Position numbers and translations under genes: made by a program. From Nocardioides guangzhouensis (GTDB lineage Bacteria; Actinomycetota; Actinomycetes; Propionibacteriales; Nocardioidaceae): a stretch of DNA of 64,000 nt. The stretch is taken from positions 1-64,000 of the forward strand of contig NZ_SDKM01000018.1 in assembly GCF_004519545.1 (NCBI RefSeq), in the 5' to 3' direction. Under the pieces are notes generated by a model that was not told where the DNA came from, searched no databases, and saw only the letters and a program-made list of their open reading frames with translations. Below, piece after piece: positions 35,445-47,667 of this stretch; position 1 is the first letter of the stretch, and every line of letters starts with the position of its first letter.

Positions 35445-35858
35445 ATGGCACGAGGAAGGGTCGGCAAGACCGTCGGGTCGCTCGGTGACTACCTCAGGGA
35501 GCAGCGGGTCCAGGCCCGCCTGTCCCTGCGGCAGCTCGCGGAGCAGGCCGGCGTCTCCAACCCCTACCTCAGCCAGATCGAGCGCGGCCTGCGCAAGCCC
35601 TCGGCCGAGGTGCTGCAGCAGATCGCGAAGGCGCTCCGGATCTCCGCGGAACAGCTCTACATCCGCGCCGGGATCATCAGCCCCGAGGAAGGCGTCGGCG
35701 GATCCGTTGAGCTCGCCGTCCTTGCCGACCCCGGCCTGACCGAGCGCCAGAAGCAGTCGCTGCTCGACGTCTACGCCTCGTTCCTCGCGCAGAACGCGCC
35801 AGGGCCGGGCGAGGCGCACCCGACCGGACACGACACCGAAGGAGCCGACCATGGCTGA
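35445..35858 (+). CDS. XRE-family regulator
   Basis: A 137-residue HTH_XRE regulator: LGDYLREQRVQARLSLRQLA, then the recognition helix VSNPYLSQIERGLRKPS. The C-terminal half is acidic and Gln-containing, with no known domain. The same arrangement (Rv0474 followed by HbhA and a DUF2516 membrane protein) is found in mycobacteria. Its stop overlaps the HbhA start by eight bases, so the two are translated together. Confidence 0.9.
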   Translation: MARGRVGKTVGSLGDYLREQRVQARLSLRQLAEQAGVSNPYLSQIERGLRKPSAEVLQQIAKALRISAEQLYIRAGIISPEEGVGGSVELAVLADPGLTERQKQSLLDVYASFLAQNAPGPGEAHPTGHDTEGADHG

Positions 35859-36630
35859 CGCCAGGATCGACCTGAAGAACATCGACCTCAAGACCGCCGC
35901 CAAGCCGCTGTACGCCGGCGTCGGTGCCACCGACCTCGCCGTGGGCGTGGCCCGGCAGTACCTCGCCGACGTGCAGTCCCGCGTGGCCGAGGTCCAGAAG
36001 CGGATCGAGAAGCTCGACCTCGAGCCGAAGACCCTCAACGCCAAGGCGCAGTCCGCGGTCACCACCCGCGTCGACGCCGTGACCAGGTCGGTCACCAAGG
36101 ACGCCAAGGCCCGGCAGGCCGCCCTCGAGGCGAAGCTGGCCGACCTCCAGGCCGAGGCGAAGAAGGCGCAGGCCCGCTTCGAGGCCCAGCTCGCCGAGCT
36201 CCAGGGCGACGCGAAGTCCCTGCCAGCCAAGGCCCAGGCCTTCGTCGCCGACACCCTGGCCGAGGTGGCCGAGACGTACGCCGAGCTGGTCAAGCGTGGC
36301 GAGACCCTGGTCACCCGGATCCGCACCCAGGAGACCACCCAGGACGCCGGGAAGTCCGCCGCCACCACCTCCGCCAAGGCCCGGGCCACCGTGACCCAGA
36401 CCAAGAAGGCCGCGTCCGAGACCACCTCGACCGCGAAGAAGTCGGCGAAGAAGTCGACCTCGACCGCGAAGAAGTCGGCGTCGACCACGAAGAAGACCGC
36501 CGCCAAGAAGGCCGCCCCGGCCGCGAGCAGCGCCAAGGCCACCGCCACCGCAGCAGAGAAGACCGCGGAGAAGGCCGCCGAGGCGACCACCGAGGCCGTC
36601 GAGAAGACCGGCGACGCGTCGGAGAGCTGA
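35851..36630 (+). CDS. HbhA-like coiled-coil protein with Lys/Ala-rich tail
   Basis: A 259-residue protein. The first 160 residues are predicted coiled coil (EVQKRIEKLDLEPKTLNA through KAQARFEAQLAELQG), and the last 95 are Lys/Ala/Thr-rich repeats of the kind TAKKSAKKS and STAKKSASTTKK. This resembles mycobacterial heparin-binding haemagglutinin, whose Lys-rich tail binds polyanions. In a soil or marine organism a role in envelope, DNA or polyphosphate binding is as likely as adhesion. Low-complexity tail codon use (AAG-rich) differs from neighbours. A large hairpin follows. Confidence 0.85.
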   Translation: MADARIDLKNIDLKTAAKPLYAGVGATDLAVGVARQYLADVQSRVAEVQKRIEKLDLEPKTLNAKAQSAVTTRVDAVTRSVTKDAKARQAALEAKLADLQAEAKKAQARFEAQLAELQGDAKSLPAKAQAFVADTLAEVAETYAELVKRGETLVTRIRTQETTQDAGKSAATTSAKARATVTQTKKAASETTSTAKKSAKKSTSTAKKSASTTKKTAAKKAAPAASSAKATATAAEKTAEKAAEATTEAVEKTGDASES

Positions 36631-36643
36631 CCGACCCGCACAC

Positions 36644-36679
36644 CACGGGGCCGCGGACCGCAGGGTCCGCGGCCCCGTG
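36644..36679. terminator. Terminator after the HbhA-like gene
   Basis: CACGGGGCCGCGGACC (36644-36659) pairs over 16 bp with 36664-36679 around GCAG; a T-run (TTTTT, 36695-36699) follows after 16 bp. Confidence 0.88.
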
Positions 36680-36730
36680 TCGTGTCCTCGGTCGTTTTTC
36701 GGGGGCCGGGCCACCGTCTAGGCTGTGCTG

Positions 36731-37018
36731 GTGGCTTTCCTGATCACGGGATACATCGAGCTGGCGGTGATCCTCATCGCGCTGGCGATCAAGGCGTTCG
36801 CCTTCATCAACGCGCTGCTGTGGCCCGCCGAGAGCTACACCGCCGCGAACAAGCTCACCAAGCCCGCGTGGCTGGCCATCCTCGGCGTCGGCCTGGCCGC
36901 GCAGGTGGTGCTCATCCAGGCCTCCCCGATCAACCCGATCCACCTGATCGCGACGGTCGCCGCGATCGTGTTCCTGGTCGACGTCCGGCCCGCGGTCTCC
37001 GAGCTGACCAGACGCTGA
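36731..37018 (+). CDS. DUF2516 small membrane protein
   Basis: A 95-residue protein with three predicted membrane segments (ITGYIELAVILIALAIKAFA; LAILGVGLAAQVVLI; HLIATVAAIVFLVD). It belongs to the DUF2516 family found beside HbhA in actinobacteria. GTG 36731 is preferred because TAGGCT (36719-36724) ends six bases earlier, giving a leaderless start; GTG 36725 is the alternative. Convergent with the next gene, seven bases away. Confidence 0.85.
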   Translation: MAFLITGYIELAVILIALAIKAFAFINALLWPAESYTAANKLTKPAWLAILGVGLAAQVVLIQASPINPIHLIATVAAIVFLVDVRPAVSELTRR

Positions 37019-37025
37019 TCGGCCG

Positions 37026-38288
37026 TCAGCGCATCCGGGCCACGGTGAACGCGACGCCATGGTCGCCGTCGACCGGACGTTCCCAGACCAGCCGGTCGCC
37101 GGCCCCGGCGGCGTCCCCGGTGTAGGAGCTCTCCCGGTCGGTGAGCCGCAGGAGCCGGCCGTCGTCGAAGGAGTAGGCGTAGACCCCGGCTCGTCCCTCC
37201 TCGCGGGTCTTGACGGTCAGCCACCGGTCGGAGGTGGCGACCGGGCCGAGCTGGTCGCCGGTGAGGCTTGCCAGCGGCCTGCCGTCGAGGTCGAACACGT
37301 CGATGTGGTCGACGATGTCGGTCATCGCGTTCGGGTCGTCGCCGATGGCGCAGTTCGTCGTCACCACCACGGCGTCGGCGGCCAGGCCGACCCCGATCTG
37401 GCGGCAGTCGCCGGTGTGCGGGTCGAACGAGACGGTCCGCCCGGCGGCCAGGTCGCCGACCGTCACCTCGTGGTTCGGCCGGGCCAGCGTGTCCGTGTAG
37501 GCGTACGTCGTGCCGCGCTGCGCGACGTTGCCGGCCGTCGCGAACGGGGCCAGTGCGCTGCCCGGCGCGGTCGAGGTCCGGAACAGCTGGGTCCGCGGGC
37601 CCTGGAACGTCGGCCCGTTCGTGGTCAGGACCTGGTCGCTGCCGGCGGCCACCGGCCCGGCGCTGGTGTCGAACATGACCAGGCTGCCCCGGTCGTCGGT
37701 CCACGCCCGCCAGCGTCCGCGCTGCGCCTCGAAGAGCCAGAACCCGGCCACCGAGCCGTCGGACTCGTCGCCGCCGTCCTCGAAGACCAGGTCGGCGCCG
37801 GCGGTGCCGGCGTAGTTGCCGAGCCCGGGGGGAGCGGCCAGCCAGCGGACCTCGCCCCCGGGCGGAGCCAGGCCGACCTCGCTCTCCTGGGTCCGCTCCA
37901 CGCCGTGGGGGTACCGCTGGAGGACGGTGGTGCCGTCGGGCGTGATCCCGCGGACGAACGGACCACCGGACGCCTCGGTGTCGGCGCTGCGGACGGTCCG
38001 CTCGACGACGTAGTCGCGGCCCTCGACCGCCGGGCTCGCGTCGTCGAGCGTCAGCCGCTCGGCGGGCGGCGGGGAGGCGGGCGCACCGTCCCCGTCGCCG
38101 CCACCGCCGGCCAGGGCGAGCGGCACCCCTCCGACCACGGCCAGGGTGGCCAGGGCGGCGCCGCCGAGGGCGGCCCGGCGGCGGAGCACCCGGCCGCGGC
38201 CGGCCCGGATCACGGTGGCGGGGTCGAAGTGGTCCTCGGGAGTGCCGTCGGCGGCGGCGTGCAGCCGCTCGGACAGGGTCTCCACCAT
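37026..38288 (-). CDS. Membrane-anchored protein coupled to an ECF sigma factor
   Basis: A 420-residue protein with a cytoplasmic N-terminus (about 40 residues), a single transmembrane segment (ALGGAALATLAVVGGVPLAL) and a large extracellular part with beta-propeller-like repeats. I find no named family. Its start overlaps the sigma factor stop (TGATG), so it is co-translated and may be the anti-sigma or sensor partner, although it has no zinc-binding ASD motif. Function unassigned. Confidence 0.8.
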   Translation of the reverse strand: MVETLSERLHAAADGTPEDHFDPATVIRAGRGRVLRRRAALGGAALATLAVVGGVPLALAGGGGDGDGAPASPPPAERLTLDDASPAVEGRDYVVERTVRSADTEASGGPFVRGITPDGTTVLQRYPHGVERTQESEVGLAPPGGEVRWLAAPPGLGNYAGTAGADLVFEDGGDESDGSVAGFWLFEAQRGRWRAWTDDRGSLVMFDTSAGPVAAGSDQVLTTNGPTFQGPRTQLFRTSTAPGSALAPFATAGNVAQRGTTYAYTDTLARPNHEVTVGDLAAGRTVSFDPHTGDCRQIGVGLAADAVVVTTNCAIGDDPNAMTDIVDHIDVFDLDGRPLASLTGDQLGPVATSDRWLTVKTREEGRAGVYAYSFDDGRLLRLTDRESSYTGDAAGAGDRLVWERPVDGDHGVAFTVARMR

Positions 38289-38815
38289 CACAGGCCTCCT
38301 TCCGCGGCTGCGACCAGGTCTCGGAGCTCGAGGTGGCGACGCAGGGAGGCCAGCGCCTTCGCGGTCTGGCTCTTGACCGTGCCCTCGGTGCAGCCGAGCA
38401 CCCGGGCGGTGTCCGCGACCCCGAGGTCGTCGTAGTAGCGGAGCACGACGCAGGCGCGCTGTCGGGGTCCGAGCTCGCGCAGCGCGCCCATCAGCTCGTC
38501 GCGCACGGCCAGCGGCTCGGCCGGCCCCTCGACCTGGCCGCGGTCCAGCACCTCGGCCGAGGTGGGCAGCTCCCGGTTGGACCGCTTGCGGGTCCAGTCG
38601 ATCCACGCCGAGACCGCGCAGCGCCGGGCGTACGCGTGCACGCCCTCGCCGGCGCGGTGCAGCCGCGGCCACGCGACGTACACGCGGACCAGTGCCTCCT
38701 GGGCCAGGTCGGCGGCCAGCTCCCAGTCGCCCGACAGCAGGTAGGCGGTCCGCCGGAGCCGCGGCCGGGCGGCCACGGCGAAGTCGGCGAACTCCTGGTC
38801 GTCCCTGCGACGCAT
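38288..38815 (-). CDS. SigE-family ECF RNA polymerase sigma factor
   Basis: A 175-residue ECF sigma factor of the actinobacterial SigE-like (ECF41/42-adjacent) type. Region 2 is FADFAVAARPRLRRTAYLLS with ALVRVYVAW; region 4 is LRELGPRQRACVVLRYYDDL then SQTAKALASLRRHL. The ATG at 38815 has GAGGGGAG at the correct spacing, so it is preferred over the GTG six codons upstream. Forms an operon with the membrane-anchored gene. Confidence 0.92.
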   Translation of the reverse strand: MRRRDDQEFADFAVAARPRLRRTAYLLSGDWELAADLAQEALVRVYVAWPRLHRAGEGVHAYARRCAVSAWIDWTRKRSNRELPTSAEVLDRGQVEGPAEPLAVRDELMGALRELGPRQRACVVLRYYDDLGVADTARVLGCTEGTVKSQTAKALASLRRHLELRDLVAAAEGGL

Positions 38816-38867
38816 CCGTTCTCCCCTCGTCACCCCCAGAACGAGGTGACCACCGGACGGGGTTGCC

Positions 38868-40255
38868 TCAGCCGCGGGGGAGTTCCGCGACGTACGCCGC
38901 GAGGGCAGGCAGGGCGTCCGCCGGACGGAAGCCGGTGTCCGCGAGCTTCTCGAGCGCGAAGGTGCTGTGCCGCGGGCGGGGCGCGCCCGGGCGGTCCCGG
39001 AAGTACTCCACGGTGCTCACCTCGCTCACGTCCTGCGGATCGCGACCACGCAGGCGGAAGACCTCGCGAGCCACCTCGCACCACGAGGTCGGCTCGCCGG
39101 AGTTGCTCACGTGGTAGGTCCCGAAGGGTGACGAGGTGTCGAGGAGGTGCTTCGTGGCCCGGGCGAGCTCGTCGGCGAACGTCAGGCGCCCGAACTGGTC
39201 GTCGACGACCTGGGGACTGACCCCGCGGTCGGCCAGGGCGGCCATGGTGCGCACGAAGTTCGCGCCGTCGCCGACCAGCCACGACGTCCGGAGGATGAAG
39301 TGGCGCGGTGCGCCGGCGATGGCGAGCTCGGCAGCAGCCTTGGACTGTCCGTAGATGCCGAGCGGCGACAGGGGCTCGTCCTCGGCATGAAGGGGACGCG
39401 TGCCGTCGAAGACGTAGTCCGTGGAGTAGTGCACCAGCGTCATCCGGAAGTCGCGCGCCACGCTGGCCAGTTCCGCCGGCGCGGACGCGTTCACCGACCA
39501 GACCGGGCCTCGCTGGTCCTCGGCGGCGTCGACCGCGGTCCACGCGGCTGCGTTGATGATCGTGTCGTACTCGGACCACGGCCAGCTTCGGATCTCGTCG
39601 AGGTCGCTGAGGTCGAGCTCGCTCCGACCGACCGCGTGCGCGTCGGGGAAGACCTCCCTGAGGGCACGACCCAGCTGCCCGTCCGCGCCGAGGACGAGGG
39701 TGCGGCGGGGCGGCATCGGGACCACCTCCGCCAGTCGCGGGTTGTCGTGCAGGTCCTTCGCCGACACCTCCGACTGGGCGAGGGGGATCGGCCAGGGGAT
39801 GGCGACGGTGGGGTCGTCGAGCGCGAGCGCTGCGTAGCTCGCGTCCGGCCGCCAGTGCTCGTTGACGAGGTACGTGTAGGAGGTCGCGTCCTCCAGCGTC
39901 TGGAACGAGTTTCCGACGCCACGCGGGACGAAGACGGCGACCCAGGGCGTCAGCTCGACGGTGAACACGGCCCCGAACGAGTCGCCGGCCCGCAGGTCGA
40001 CCCAGGCCCCGAAGGCTCGCCCGCTCCCGACGGAGACGAACTTGTCCCACGGCTCGGCGTGGATGCCGCGCGTGGTGCCCGCCCTGCCGTTGAAGGAGAT
40101 GTTGTTCTGGACGGGCCCGAAGTCGGGGACGCCGTGCGCCACCATCTTCTCCCGCTGCCAGTTCTCCTTGAACCATCCTCGCGGGTCCTCGCGCACGTCG
40201 AGATGGACGACGAGCAGCCCCGGGACGGGGGTGGTCTGCACCGAGATCCCACCCA

Positions 40256-40256
<1 letters not shown>
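38868..40256 (-). CDS. Fused dTDP-rhamnose epimerase (RmlC) and reductase (RmlD)
   Basis: A 462-residue fusion. Residues 1-185 are a dTDP-4-keto-6-deoxyglucose 3,5-epimerase (cupin; FKENWQREK, PVQNNISFNGRAGTTRGIHAE with catalytic His, FVPRGVGNSFQTL). Residues 190-462 are the NADPH-dependent dTDP-4-ketorhamnose reductase (LVLGADGQLGRAL, STDYVFDG, YGQSKAAAE). Together they convert the RmlB product to dTDP-L-rhamnose. The start overlaps the rmlB stop by one base (TAATG). With rmlB and rmlA nearby, all four steps are present in the window. Confidence 0.95.
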
Positions 40257-42366
<2,110 letters not shown>

Positions 42367-42513
42367 GTGGTCCTCCGTGCTGTGTGTCGATCGTGCTGTG
42401 TGTCGATGCCGGGGCATGGGCAGCCCCGTGGCCGCTGGCGGGCCGGCCGGCCATCCTAGGTGAGGCACCGGCCCGGACCGTCATCGCCGACACCCGGACG
42501 GCGGTCGCGAGGG

Positions 42514-43593
42514 TCAGGGAAGCGCGTCCTCGTCCCGCGCCGCCTGGAGGTCCTGCTCGTGCTCCCACTTCCGGAACGTTCCCTTGCGGATGTCCCGGAA
42601 GAGCTCCCGGGTCGCCGCGGTGTCCAGTCGGACCACGCTGGCTGCTCCTTCACGACCCAGGCCCGACGTGGGGGCCGTGAAGAACCGCACGTCCTCGCCC
42701 TGGAGGTGGCGGAGGTCCCAGGCCAGCGAGCGGATCGTGCCGGTGGTGAGGTCGGCGTCCACCGCCACCAGGCGGGAGAGCTGGCCGGCGAGCCGGGTTC
42801 CGGTCACCGGGTCCCGCGGGGCGACGTCCCCGAGTCGCTCCAGCAGCCCTCGGAGGAAGTCCTGCTGGCGGTGCACCCGCTCGAAGTCACCGCCGGGGAG
42901 GTCGTAGCGCTGCCGGACGTAGTCGAGGGCCTCACGACCACGGAGGTCGTTCCAGCCCTCCGGGTGCATCCGGCCGGCGAGCGACTCCGGCCGGGCGAGG
43001 TAGACCGGGACGCCGTCGACGATCCGGGACACCTCCTCGAACCCGGCGTAGTCGATGACGACCACGTGGTCGACGTACGCCCCGGTGACGTCCTCCACCG
43101 TGCGCGCCAGCAGCTCGGGACCACCCAAGGAGAACGCGGCGTTGATCTTGCCGTGCCCGTGACCGGGGATGGGGACCCAGCTGTCGCGGGGCAGCGAGAC
43201 GACCTGCACATGCCGTCGGTCGGCCGCGAGGTGGACCACCATGATGACGTCGCTGCGGAACGAGCCGATCGGCCACTCCACCTGCTGCATGGTGTTGCGG
43301 AAGGATCCGCCCGCCTGCGCCGAGTCGACGCCGACGAAGAGGAACGTCTGCGCCTTCCCCCCGGGTGCCGCCGGCCGGTCCGGGCGGTCGAGCGTCATCT
43401 CGAAGCGAGGGATCGCGTCGATCTGCGTCTCGAGGTAGTAGGCCCAGACGGACAGGCCGGCCAGTGGCGCGAGCAGCAGCAGGAACATGATGATCATGGC
43501 CTTGTGCCGCCTCACGAACGCACCTCGTCGTGGTCGGCTGCGTTGCCTTTCCCGCGTTACGGCGTGCGGGCGTGGTTCGTGCGTCGCTGACAT
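42514..43593 (-). CDS. LytR-CpsA-Psr (LCP) family protein 2
   Basis: A 359-residue paralogue of LCP 1. It has a short N-terminal arm, a membrane segment (AMIIMFLLLLAPLAGLSVWA), and the conserved LCP pieces FLFVGVDSAQ, SFRSDVIMVV, SLPRDSWVPIPGHG, KINAAFSLGG and ALDYVRQRY. The start at 43593 follows GGGGGA. The near-identical block order in both proteins shows tandem duplication. It diverges from rmlA across 83 bp. Confidence 0.9.
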   Translation of the reverse strand: MSATHEPRPHAVTRERQRSRPRRGAFVRRHKAMIIMFLLLLAPLAGLSVWAYYLETQIDAIPRFEMTLDRPDRPAAPGGKAQTFLFVGVDSAQAGGSFRNTMQQVEWPIGSFRSDVIMVVHLAADRRHVQVVSLPRDSWVPIPGHGHGKINAAFSLGGPELLARTVEDVTGAYVDHVVVIDYAGFEEVSRIVDGVPVYLARPESLAGRMHPEGWNDLRGREALDYVRQRYDLPGGDFERVHRQQDFLRGLLERLGDVAPRDPVTGTRLAGQLSRLVAVDADLTTGTIRSLAWDLRHLQGEDVRFFTAPTSGLGREGAASVVRLDTAATRELFRDIRKGTFRKWEHEQDLQAARDEDALP

Positions 43594-43676
43594 CGTGGTC
43601 CCCCGTCTCCCCCAAGACGTTCCCCCGAGACCCGTGCGACCCAGCCAGGCCGCCGCACTCATTCTAGGATGCGCGC

Positions 43677-44546
43677 ATGCAAGGAATCATCCTCGCCGGC
43701 GGAACCGGCTCGCGTCTGCACCCGATCACCCAGGCGGTGAGCAAGCAGCTCGTCCCGGTCTACGACAAACCGATGATCTACTACCCGCTGTCCACGCTGA
43801 TGCTCGCGGGGATCCGTGACGTGCTGGTCATCACCACCCCGCACGAGGCCGAAGCCTTCCGGCGCCTGCTCGGGGACGGCTCGCAGTTCGGCATGACGAT
43901 CTCCTACGCCCAGCAGGCGAGCCCGGACGGCCTGGCCCAGGCCTTCCTGATCGGGGAGGAGCACATCGGTGGCTCCGCGTGCGCGCTGGTCCTCGGCGAC
44001 AACATCTTCCACGGACAGGGCCTGGGCCTGAAGCTGAGGCGCTTCTCCGAGATCGACGGGGCCGCGATCTTCGGCTACCACGTGGCGAATCCCAGCGAGT
44101 ACGGCGTCGTCGACTTCGACGAGGACGGCAGGGCCGTGTCCCTGGAGGAGAAGCCGGAGAAGCCCCGGAGCCACTACGCGGTGCCGGGCATCTACTTCTA
44201 CGGCAACGACGTCGTCGAGCGGGCGCGCACGCTGAAGCCGTCCGCCCGCGACGAGCTCGAGATCACCGACCTGAACCGCATCTACCTCGAGGAGGGCCGA
44301 CTCCAGGTCGAGGTCCTGCCGCGCGGCACCGCCTGGCTCGACACGGGCACTTTCGACTCGCTCAACGACGCCAGCAACTTCGTGCGCACCATCGAGGGCC
44401 GCCAGGGCGTCAAGATCGGGTGCCCGGAGGAGATCGCCTGGCGCATGGGCTTCCTGACCTCGGAGGCGCTCCGCGAGCTCGCCGAACCGCTCGCCAAGAG
44501 CGGGTACGGCCACTATCTCCTCGGCCTGCTCGACGGTGACCTCTAG
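43677..44546 (+). CDS. rmlA: Glucose-1-phosphate thymidylyltransferase RmlA
   Basis: Makes dTDP-glucose from glucose-1-phosphate and dTTP, the first rhamnose step. The 289 residues open with [16 protein letters not shown] (nucleotide loop) and include [34 protein letters not shown]. The start ATG 43677 lies six bases after TAGGAT (43665-43670), giving a leaderless message. Its 3' end runs into the 22-bp repeat array. Confidence 0.97.
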   Translation: MQGIILAGGTGSRLHPITQAVSKQLVPVYDKPMIYYPLSTLMLAGIRDVLVITTPHEAEAFRRLLGDGSQFGMTISYAQQASPDGLAQAFLIGEEHIGGSACALVLGDNIFHGQGLGLKLRRFSEIDGAAIFGYHVANPSEYGVVDFDEDGRAVSLEEKPEKPRSHYAVPGIYFYGNDVVERARTLKPSARDELEITDLNRIYLEEGRLQVEVLPRGTAWLDTGTFDSLNDASNFVRTIEGRQGVKIGCPEEIAWRMGFLTSEALRELAEPLAKSGYGHYLLGLLDGDL

Positions 44547-44548
44547 GC

Positions 44549-44775
44549 GTTGAGTTGCGCCTCCCTGAGGGTCGAGCTGCGCCTCCCTGAGGGGTGAGTG
44601 GCGGCTTCCTGAGGGTCGAGTGGCGCCTCCCCGTCGCGTCCACAGAGCGAGGCGCGACTCAAGGGGTAGCGAGGCGCGACTCAACGCATAGCCGAGCGCA
44701 ACTGAACGTGTAGCGAGGCGCGATTCAACGGGTAGGGGGGCGCGACTCAACGGGTAGGGGGCGCGACTCAAGGGG
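44549..44775. repeat. 22-bp-period converging repeat array 1
   Basis: Four forward units start at 44549, 44571, 44593 and 44615 (consensus GTTGAGTTGCGCCTC, then CCTGAGG). Six reverse-oriented units start at 44649, 44671, 44693, 44715, 44737 and 44758 (GAGGCGCGACTCAAC, then GGGTAGC). The step is 22 bp throughout, except the last (21). It fills the gap between convergent rmlA and the gmd-like gene, whose stop (44768-44770) is in the last unit. The same family lies at 62255-62391. Confidence 0.9.
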
Positions 44776-45721
44776 GTGGGTGGAGGTCGGCGTCGACCAT
44801 GCGGGCCACGATCTCGGGGAACGTGAGGGTGGGCTTCCAGCCGAGCCGCTCGCGGGCCCGGGAGGCGTCACCGGTCAGGTCGAGGGCGTCGGTGGGACGG
44901 GACAACGCCTCGTCGGAGCGCAGTCTCGCGGCACCGTCGGTCACGCCCGCGTGCGCGAACGCCGCCAGGGCGAGCTCGCGCACCGAGTGGCTCTCGCCGG
45001 TCGCCACCACGTAGTCGTCGGGTCGGCCGGCACGGGCGGCCCGCACCATCGCGTCGACGTGGTCGGGCGCCCAGCCCCAGTCGCGCCGTACGTCGAGGTT
45101 CCCGAGCGTGAGCGTCTCCGCCTCGCCGCGCGCGATCGCGGCCACGGTGCTCGTGATCTTGCGCGTCACGAACGTGACCGGCCGCCGCGGGGACTCGTGG
45201 TTGTAGAGGATCGCACTCACCGCGTGCAGCCCCCGCTCCCGATGCTCCGCGACCGCTTGGTGCGCGAGCGCCTTCGCCTCGCCGTAGGGGTTGACCGGCC
45301 GCACCGGCGTCGACTCGTCCTGGGGCGACCGGTCGGGCCGGCCGAAGATCTCGGCGCTCGACGCCTGCACGAACCGTACGGCGCGCCCCGAGCGGGCCTG
45401 CGACGCCAGCGCCGCCCGCATCAGGGACACCGCGGCGGTGCCGTTGACCAACAGGGTCTCCTCGGGCCGCTCCCACGAGCGCGCGACCGAGCTGACCGCG
45501 GCCAGGTTGTAGACCTCGTCGGGCGCGAGGTCGAGCAGCAGCGCCCGGGTGCCGGCGAGGTCCGTGACGTCGCCGGGGTGCAGGACGATGCCGTCGGGGC
45601 AGTACCGCAGGTCGTCGGCGTGGTGGGTGAGCGCATGCACCGCGACACCATCGGCGAGCAGCCGCTCGGCGAGGTAGCTGCCGTCCTGCCCGCCGATCCC
45701 CGTGACGAACGCCCGGGTCAC
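44768..45721 (-). CDS. GDP-mannose 4,6-dehydratase-like NAD-dependent epimerase/dehydratase
   Basis: A 317-residue SDR. It begins with GTG as VTRAFVTGIGGQDGSYLAER, with ASSAEIFG, NPYGEAKALAH (Tyr-Lys) and DVRRDWGWA matching GDP-mannose dehydratase, but it is more divergent than the gmd gene two bases upstream. It may act on GDP-4-keto-6-deoxymannose (a reductase such as Rmd) or another NDP-sugar. Its 3' end and stop lie inside repeat array 1. Confidence 0.85.
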   Translation of the reverse strand: MTRAFVTGIGGQDGSYLAERLLADGVAVHALTHHADDLRYCPDGIVLHPGDVTDLAGTRALLLDLAPDEVYNLAAVSSVARSWERPEETLLVNGTAAVSLMRAALASQARSGRAVRFVQASSAEIFGRPDRSPQDESTPVRPVNPYGEAKALAHQAVAEHRERGLHAVSAILYNHESPRRPVTFVTRKITSTVAAIARGEAETLTLGNLDVRRDWGWAPDHVDAMVRAARAGRPDDYVVATGESHSVRELALAAFAHAGVTDGAARLRSDEALSRPTDALDLTGDASRARERLGWKPTLTFPEIVARMVDADLHPPP

Positions 45722-45723
45722 CC

Positions 45724-46734
<1,011 letters not shown>

Positions 46735-46735
46735 T

Positions 46736-46796
46736 CAACCGAATGGTTGACAAAGGCGAACAAGCGGGATTACGGTCATTCACAACCAATCAGTTG
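46736..46796. promoter_or_regulatory. Two CAACC-N4-(A/G)GTTG sites, candidate ArsR operators
   Basis: CAACC-GAAT-GGTTG (46736-46749, perfect) and CAACC-AATC-AGTTG (46783-46796) have the same 5-4-5 geometry and lie 47 bp apart, in front of the ArsR gene at 46814 and behind the gmd start. Confidence 0.7.
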
Positions 46797-46813
46797 AATA
46801 CGAGGAGGCGGGC

Positions 46814-47179
46814 ATGCCGGACGACCAGCTCTCCCGGGTCTTCGCGGCCCTGGCCGACCCGACCCGGCGCGACATCGTCGGTCGGCTCGCGGTCGGCGAC
46901 GCGACCGTCGGCCAGCTGGCGGCGCCGTACGACGTGACCGTGCAGGCGGTCTCCAAGCACCTCAGGGTGCTCGAGGACGCCGGGCTGGTGAGCCGCACCC
47001 GCGACGCGCAGCGGAGGCCCTGCCACCTCGAGGCGGAGGTGTTCGACCTCATGACGAAGTGGATCGAGCGCTACCAGCGCCAGGCCGAGGAGCGCTACCA
47101 GCGCCTCGACGCGGTGCTGGCGCGACTCCAGGACGACGAGCAGCAGCAGACCGACCCCGACGAAGGAGCAGCATCATGA
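46814..47179 (+). CDS. ArsR-family repressor
   Basis: A 121-residue winged-helix repressor: VFAALADPTRRDIVGRLAVG, then DVTVQAVSKHLRVLEDAGLV, ending in a coiled, Gln-rich tail. No metal-binding Cys is seen, which fits the class that regulates SRPBCC proteins rather than metals. Its stop overlaps the SRPBCC start (ATGA). Two 5-4-5 operators lie upstream. A similar ArsR-SRPBCC pair occurs at 54.3 kb. Confidence 0.92.
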   Translation: MPDDQLSRVFAALADPTRRDIVGRLAVGDATVGQLAAPYDVTVQAVSKHLRVLEDAGLVSRTRDAQRRPCHLEAEVFDLMTKWIERYQRQAEERYQRLDAVLARLQDDEQQQTDPDEGAAS

Positions 47180-47667
47180 GCACCACGACCAGGCCCGAGG
47201 CCACGATCGTCGCCGACCCCGACACCCCGGTCGTCACGATCACCCGCGAGTTCGACGCGCCGCCGGAGCTCGTCTACCGCGCGCACGCCGAGCCCGAGCT
47301 GCTGCAGCAGTGGCTCGGCCCGGACCGGATGTCCACGACCATCGACCACTACGACTGCCGGCGCGGCGGCAGCTTCCGCTACGGCTCGGTCTGGGACGAC
47401 GGCGAGGCCTGGTTCTACGGGTCGTTCCACGACGTCCGTCCCGGCGAGAAGATCGTGCAGACCTGGACCTGGGAGGGCATGCCGGACGCCGTGTCCCTGG
47501 AGACGGTGGTGTTCGAGCCGCTCGAGGGCGGTCGGTGCCGGCTGGTCGCCACCGCGGTCGTGGACTCCATGGAGGCGCAGGCCGGGATGATGGCCAGCGG
47601 CATGGAGGTCGGCATCAACGAGGGCTACGCCAAGCTCGACGCGATGCTGGCCCGGGGGCTGGACTGA
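47176..47667 (+). CDS. SRPBCC/AHSA1-domain protein
   Basis: A 163-residue START-like ligand-binding protein. The AHSA1 landmarks are VTITREFDAPPELVYRAH, QQWLGPDRM, WEGMPD and EGGRCRLV. The pocket's ligand is unknown. Coupled to ArsR upstream and to the TIGR03086 gene downstream (TGATG). Confidence 0.88.
   Translation: MSTTTRPEATIVADPDTPVVTITREFDAPPELVYRAHAEPELLQQWLGPDRMSTTIDHYDCRRGGSFRYGSVWDDGEAWFYGSFHDVRPGEKIVQTWTWEGMPDAVSLETVVFEPLEGGRCRLVATAVVDSMEAQAGMMASGMEVGINEGYAKLDAMLARGLD

Noticed and set aside
44549..44775. CRISPR array
   Set aside because: Units change direction in the middle, spacers are only seven bases and similar, and no cas gene is present.
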